A stretch of 7,954 nt of DNA from an uncultured Collinsella sp. (GTDB lineage: Bacteria > Actinomycetota > Coriobacteriia > Coriobacteriales > Coriobacteriaceae): contig CAAENY010000086.1 in NCBI GenBank assembly GCA_900757465.1, positions 1 to 7,954 of the forward strand. The letters are read 5' to 3'. Made by a program: the position numbers and the translations under genes. The notes under the pieces are model-generated. The model was not told where the DNA came from, ran no database searches, and saw only the letters and a program-made list of their open reading frames with translations. Positions within the stretch are counted from its first letter, which is position 1, and the number at the start of each line of letters is the position of its first letter. Positions 5,533-7,954 of this stretch are shown one piece after another.

Positions 5533-6636
5533 ATGAGAGCTTGGTGTTCTGTTGGTCACTATCTGCAGGGCGTTGATGTTATTGGGCGAGTAGGCCGGTA
5601 TGCGTCGATGTTTGGCAAAAACCACCTGTTCCTTGTGGACAGCTTCGTGTGCCAGATGCTGGGGGAGGGACTCTATGGTGCCTATCCCTCTTTGGATGGA
5701 TGCACGTATCGGACCCTGACATTTGAGGGCGAGATAAGCCGCAAGAGCATATCCAGGCTTAGCAATGAAGCTGGGGGAGAGTTTGACGTCATCGTTGCCG
5801 TGGGTGGCGGGAAAGTCATCGACGTGGCCAAAATGGTTGCCGCTCAAAGTGGCGTCGCGCTTGTCGTGTGCCCGACGATCGCGGCGACGGATGCTCCCAC
5901 GAGCGCCATGTCCATCCTCTATAGCGATGAAGGGGAGATGAACGAGATTGTCCTCCATGTGAAGAATCCCGATCTCGTTCTGGTGGACTCCAAGGTCATC
6001 GCAAGCGCCCCAACGAGATTTCTCTCGGCAGGGATAGGGGACGCCCTCTCGACCTACTATGAGGGCGAGTCCAACTGGAAGACTGGCCATGCCAATTACG
6101 TTTGGTGCCAAAGCGAGCAGGCGGTTGGCACTGCGGCAGGTCGCGCGATTGCTCGCGCGTGTATGGAAACGCTCGAGAGGGATGGTCGCGCTGCTGTCAA
6201 GGCATGCGAGCAGAGCACTGTTACGCCGGCGCTTGAGAACGTGATTGAGGCAAACATCCTCATGAGCGGCATTGGTTTCGAGAACGTCGGATGCTCTCTT
6301 GCCCACGGTCTGGGCAACGCGATGACGGTGCTCCCCGATGGCGAGAAATCCATGCATGGCGAGAGGGTGGGTTTCTCGACGCTGAGCCTCATGATTGCCG
6401 AGGACTACCCGAGTGAGGAAGTCGAGCGAGTGGCGCGCTTCTGCAGGGACTGCGGCGTTCCGACAACTTTCTCGGAGCTCTCGCTTGCGCCCAGCGACGA
6501 CGACCTTCGTAAGGTTGCGCAGGCGGCAATGCAGGCCGAGTCTTGGGGTGCGAGCCCCGTGAGGCTCTGCGACGCGGAAATCGTGGACATTCTCAAGGCA
6601 ACTGACGCCCTTGGGCGGAGGATCGCGCAAGAGTGA
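5533..6636 (+). CDS. gldA: Glycerol dehydrogenase-like NAD-dependent iron/zinc alcohol dehydrogenase
   Basis: A 367-residue protein of the GldA branch of the iron-containing alcohol dehydrogenases, the same length as Escherichia coli GldA. The NAD-binding VAVGGGKVIDVAK, the CPTIAATDAPTSAMSILYSD segment and AGIGDALSTYYEG are diagnostic. Predicted metal ligands are Asp170 (GIGDAL), His258 (SLAHGLG) and His275 (SMHGERV). The usual AHxxHNG reads AHGLGNA, losing a second, non-ligand His. GldA interconverts glycerol and dihydroxyacetone; after an FSA-type aldolase it would most likely reduce dihydroxyacetone to glycerol, reoxidising NADH, though other hydroxyketones are possible. ATG 5533 has a clear ribosome site (AAAGGGG) six bases upstream; the frame is open back to GTG 5446, but that would translate through the hairpin at 5449-5478 and adds no homologous residues. 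Confidence 0.85.
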   Translation: MRAWCSVGHYLQGVDVIGRVGRYASMFGKNHLFLVDSFVCQMLGEGLYGAYPSLDGCTYRTLTFEGEISRKSISRLSNEAGGEFDVIVAVGGGKVIDVAKMVAAQSGVALVVCPTIAATDAPTSAMSILYSDEGEMNEIVLHVKNPDLVLVDSKVIASAPTRFLSAGIGDALSTYYEGESNWKTGHANYVWCQSEQAVGTAAGRAIARACMETLERDGRAAVKACEQSTVTPALENVIEANILMSGIGFENVGCSLAHGLGNAMTVLPDGEKSMHGERVGFSTLSLMIAEDYPSEEVERVARFCRDCGVPTTFSELSLAPSDDDLRKVAQAAMQAESWGASPVRLCDAEIVDILKATDALGRRIAQE

Positions 6637-6668
6637 GTAACGTTCCTCCTCGAGAAACGAAAGCTGGG

Positions 6669-6702
6669 GGCCGCAAGCGGAGCTCGAACTCCGCTTGCGG
6701 CC
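6669..6702. terminator. Strong intrinsic terminator shared by convergent genes
   Basis: GGCCGCAAGCGGAG (6669-6682) and CTCCGCTTGCGGCC (6689-6702) make a perfect 14-bp stem around CTCGAA. TCTTTT follows on the plus strand, giving a good terminator for the PTS operon. On the minus strand the stem is followed by a less T-rich CCCAGCTTTCG, so it probably also ends gntR transcription, whose stop codon is only 12 bases away. Confidence 0.85.
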
Positions 6703-6714
6703 TCTTTTGCGTGC

Positions 6715-7473
6715 CTATGCTTCGGTAAGGATTTTTCCATCCGGCGAAATCACGAAGCGGAATGACGCTCTGTCTCCCCTGAGCAGGGATTTTGAATAGT
6801 GAAGGGGATTGCCCCCGCTGTCCTTGGTTATCTTGGATAGCACGTAGATGGGCGAACCGATGATGCAAGAGAGGAGCTTGGCCTCATCCTCGCGCGCGGT
6901 TGAAACGTCTATGACAAGCTCCTCGACCCCCAGCTGTATGCCGTAGTTTTCCGACAAGAGGCCATAGAGGCTCATGTCCTCGCTTAGGTCGTCAAGAAAG
7001 CTCGGGAAAGACCTCTCCGAGACATAGACGGAGTCGAGCGCGATAGGGATGGAGTCTTCGAACACGAGCCTCTTTGCCATCAGAACGGTATCGCCGACCT
7101 TTATGTCCAGCGCGTTTGCGAGGGCGGGGGTGGCTTCGAGGGAGGACCGCTCCAGGACCCGCCTGTGACTCTTGCCGCCAATATCGGAAAAGGCGTGGTA
7201 GCCAAAGTTGTTAGGCGATCCTTTTCGGATGACTCGCTTGGGAACGGAGACGAAGGAGCCCTTTCCGCGCAGCCGGTATATAAGACCCTCATCCACGAGA
7301 TTCTGGACAGCTCTTCGGACGGTAATGCGGCTCACCGAATAGCGTTCGCAGAGCTCGAGCTCGGTCGGAATCTTTTCTCCCACGCCGAGCTCTCCGGAGA
7401 TGATTTGCTGACGGAGATTGTTTTCTACCTGTGAGTAGAGCAGGTCGGGCCGTGCGTCGTTGTTAGATGCCAT
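6715..7473 (-). CDS. GntR-family (HutC/UTRA) transcriptional regulator
   Basis: A 252-residue regulator. Residues 13-75 form the GntR winged helix-turn-helix: YSQVENNLRQQIISGEL, GEKIPTELELCERYSVSRIT and VRRAVQNLVDEGLIYRLRGK are near-consensus. Residues from about 95 to 245 form a UTRA effector domain (VGDTVLMAKRLVFEDSIPIA, then PLHYSKSLLRGDRASFRFVI). UTRA regulators normally repress nearby sugar genes until a phosphorylated sugar or related ligand binds. The gene converges on the PTS operon, sharing its terminator, so regulation would act at a distance on the 1265-1292 promoter and on its own. ATG at 7473-7471 has GGAG about seven bases upstream on the minus strand. The target is inferred from position and the shared motif, not shown. 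Confidence 0.93.
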   Translation of the reverse strand: MASNNDARPDLLYSQVENNLRQQIISGELGVGEKIPTELELCERYSVSRITVRRAVQNLVDEGLIYRLRGKGSFVSVPKRVIRKGSPNNFGYHAFSDIGGKSHRRVLERSSLEATPALANALDIKVGDTVLMAKRLVFEDSIPIALDSVYVSERSFPSFLDDLSEDMSLYGLLSENYGIQLGVEELVIDVSTAREDEAKLLSCIIGSPIYVLSKITKDSGGNPLHYSKSLLRGDRASFRFVISPDGKILTEA

Positions 7474-7535
7474 GACGTCTCCGATGACGCGAGTGGTGAT
7501 AGTAAGGGCGTTCTAGGTAGTTCGCTGTTTTCGTA

Positions 7536-7541
7536 AGTATA
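7536..7541 (-). promoter_or_regulatory. Possible -10 element for gntR
   Basis: On the minus strand the sequence reads TATACT, five of six matches to the -10 consensus, about 60 bases before the gntR start. No good -35 box is seen at the proper distance; that place (about 7559-7564) is occupied by the candidate operator. Confidence 0.3.
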
Positions 7542-7556
7542 TGATGACATAAGACT

Positions 7557-7572
7557 CTATATCGCCATAAAG
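7557..7572. promoter_or_regulatory. Candidate operator upstream of gntR
   Basis: CTATATCGCCATAAAG is an imperfect 16-bp palindrome (CTnTATnGCnATAnAG on the minus strand). It shares TATATC and GCCATA with the palindrome at the PTS operon promoter, which has two extra bases (AC) between the halves. ATGACAT lies nearby in both regions (1298-1304 and 7544-7550). The position over the expected -35 of gntR suits autorepression. Confidence 0.4.
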
Positions 7573-7582
7573 ATGACAGGAG

Positions 7583-7611
7583 ATGGTCGCTGGATTGTAA
7601 GTGACGACCAT
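7583..7611. repeat. 7-bp inverted repeat
   Basis: ATGGTCG (7583-7589) and CGACCAT (7605-7611) are exact complements 15 bases apart. The role is unknown; it lies between the gntR upstream region and the IS21-type debris, so it may belong to a mobile-element end. Confidence 0.3.
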
Positions 7612-7630
7612 AGCGGTGGCTTTCCCGATG

Positions 7631-7689
7631 GGGGGAGTGCGGACAAATAGATGGACCGAATAGGTCCGACTGGGAGTCCGCACCGCCCC
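7631..7689. repeat. Large nested, symmetric inverted repeat next to the IstB fragment
   Basis: Three pairs of arms share one centre near 7660: GGGG/CCCC (7631-7634 with 7686-7689), GTGCGGAC/GTCCGCAC (7637-7644 with 7676-7683) and GGACC/GGTCC (7653-7657 with 7663-7667). The unpaired stretches are equal on both sides (two and eight bases), so the symmetry is exact in spacing. No T-run follows. It may be a recombination site, a protein-binding site or a structured RNA. It lies within the open frame leading into the IstB fragment. Confidence 0.5.
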
Positions 7690-7691
7690 AC

Positions 7692-7954
7692 GACCGGTCG
7701 GCCGTGTCGTGGCCGGAGGGCATGGGGTGCGAGTCGCTCCCTGCGCTCATGGGCGACGTCGGCACCGGCAAGACGCATATGGCGTCGGCCCTCTGCGCGC
7801 TGACGTGCGAGAGGAGGCTCGAGGCGCGCTTCTTCACGGCGTCCTCGCTCGCGATGCGCCTGAGGCGCGCCCGCGACAACGGGAGGCTCGGCCGGGAGGC
7901 CGTGCTCATCGGCAGGGCCCGCCTGCTCGTCATCGACGAGCTCGGGTTTCTCCC
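7692..7954 (+). pseudogene. IstB-like ATPase of an IS21-family element, damaged and cut off by the window end
   Basis: The plus-strand frame is open from 7614 to the window end, and recognisable homology starts near DRSAVSWPEGMG (from 7692). It contains the AAA+ Walker A LMGDVGTGKTHMASALC (from 7746), the FFTASSLAMRLRRAR segment and Walker B LLVIDELGFLP at the end of the window. IstB is the ATP-dependent helper that directs the IstA transposase to its target. The usual 90 or so N-terminal residues are missing or unrecognisable, no ribosome site or upstream istA is present, and about 12-15 residues normally found between WPEG..ESL and the Walker A seem to be absent. It is therefore probably a decayed fragment, although the visible ATPase part is in frame with intact motifs and the 3' half cannot be judged. 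It is very GC-rich compared with the PTS operon. Confidence 0.7.

Noticed and set aside
5116..6630. 504-codon minus-strand open frame opposite the aldolase and gldA-like genes
   Set aside because: It spans two clear genes and a hairpin gap, has no recognisable domain and is a by-product of codon bias.

Overview
The window suggests a gut or oral actinobacterium of the class Coriobacteriia (Collinsella/Olsenella type). The support is high GC with strong G/C third positions, a mannose-family PTS with four separate subunits, and insertion-sequence debris whose protein fragments resemble IS3 and IS21 elements I associate with that group. This placement comes from recall of family sequences, not from a search.

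Layout. Positions 3-308 hold the 3' end of a TlpA/ResA-like thioredoxin-fold protein. Positions 309-1264 contain no intact gene: a broken IS3-family transposase fragment (about 450-795), a perfect 15-bp hairpin (845-878), a possible ISL3-type end and small palindromes. A good sigma70-type promoter (1265-1292), with a palindrome over its spacer and -10, starts a seven-gene plus-strand operon ending at 6636: EIIA, a TIM-barrel sugar epimerase, EIIB, EIIC, EIID, an FSA-type transaldolase/fructose-6-phosphate aldolase, and a GldA-like dehydrogenase. A hairpin lies between the last two genes. A strong two-sided terminator (6669-6702) separates the operon from a convergent minus-strand gntR/UTRA regulator (6715-7473). 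The window ends in a complex inverted repeat (7631-7689) and a damaged, open-ended IstB (IS21 helper ATPase) fragment.

How the genes fit together (inference). The PTS brings in and phosphorylates a hexose or related sugar. The metal-dependent epimerase isomerises it, probably at C3 of a ketose phosphate, to a form the aldolase can cleave. The aldolase gives dihydroxyacetone plus glyceraldehyde-3-phosphate. The former can be reduced to glycerol by the GldA-like enzyme and the latter enters glycolysis. The UTRA regulator probably senses a phosphorylated sugar. A sequence shared by the operon promoter and the regulator's own upstream region is a candidate operator. The substrate cannot be named from sequence. 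The cassette is bordered on both sides by IS remnants, which fits an accessory metabolic islet.
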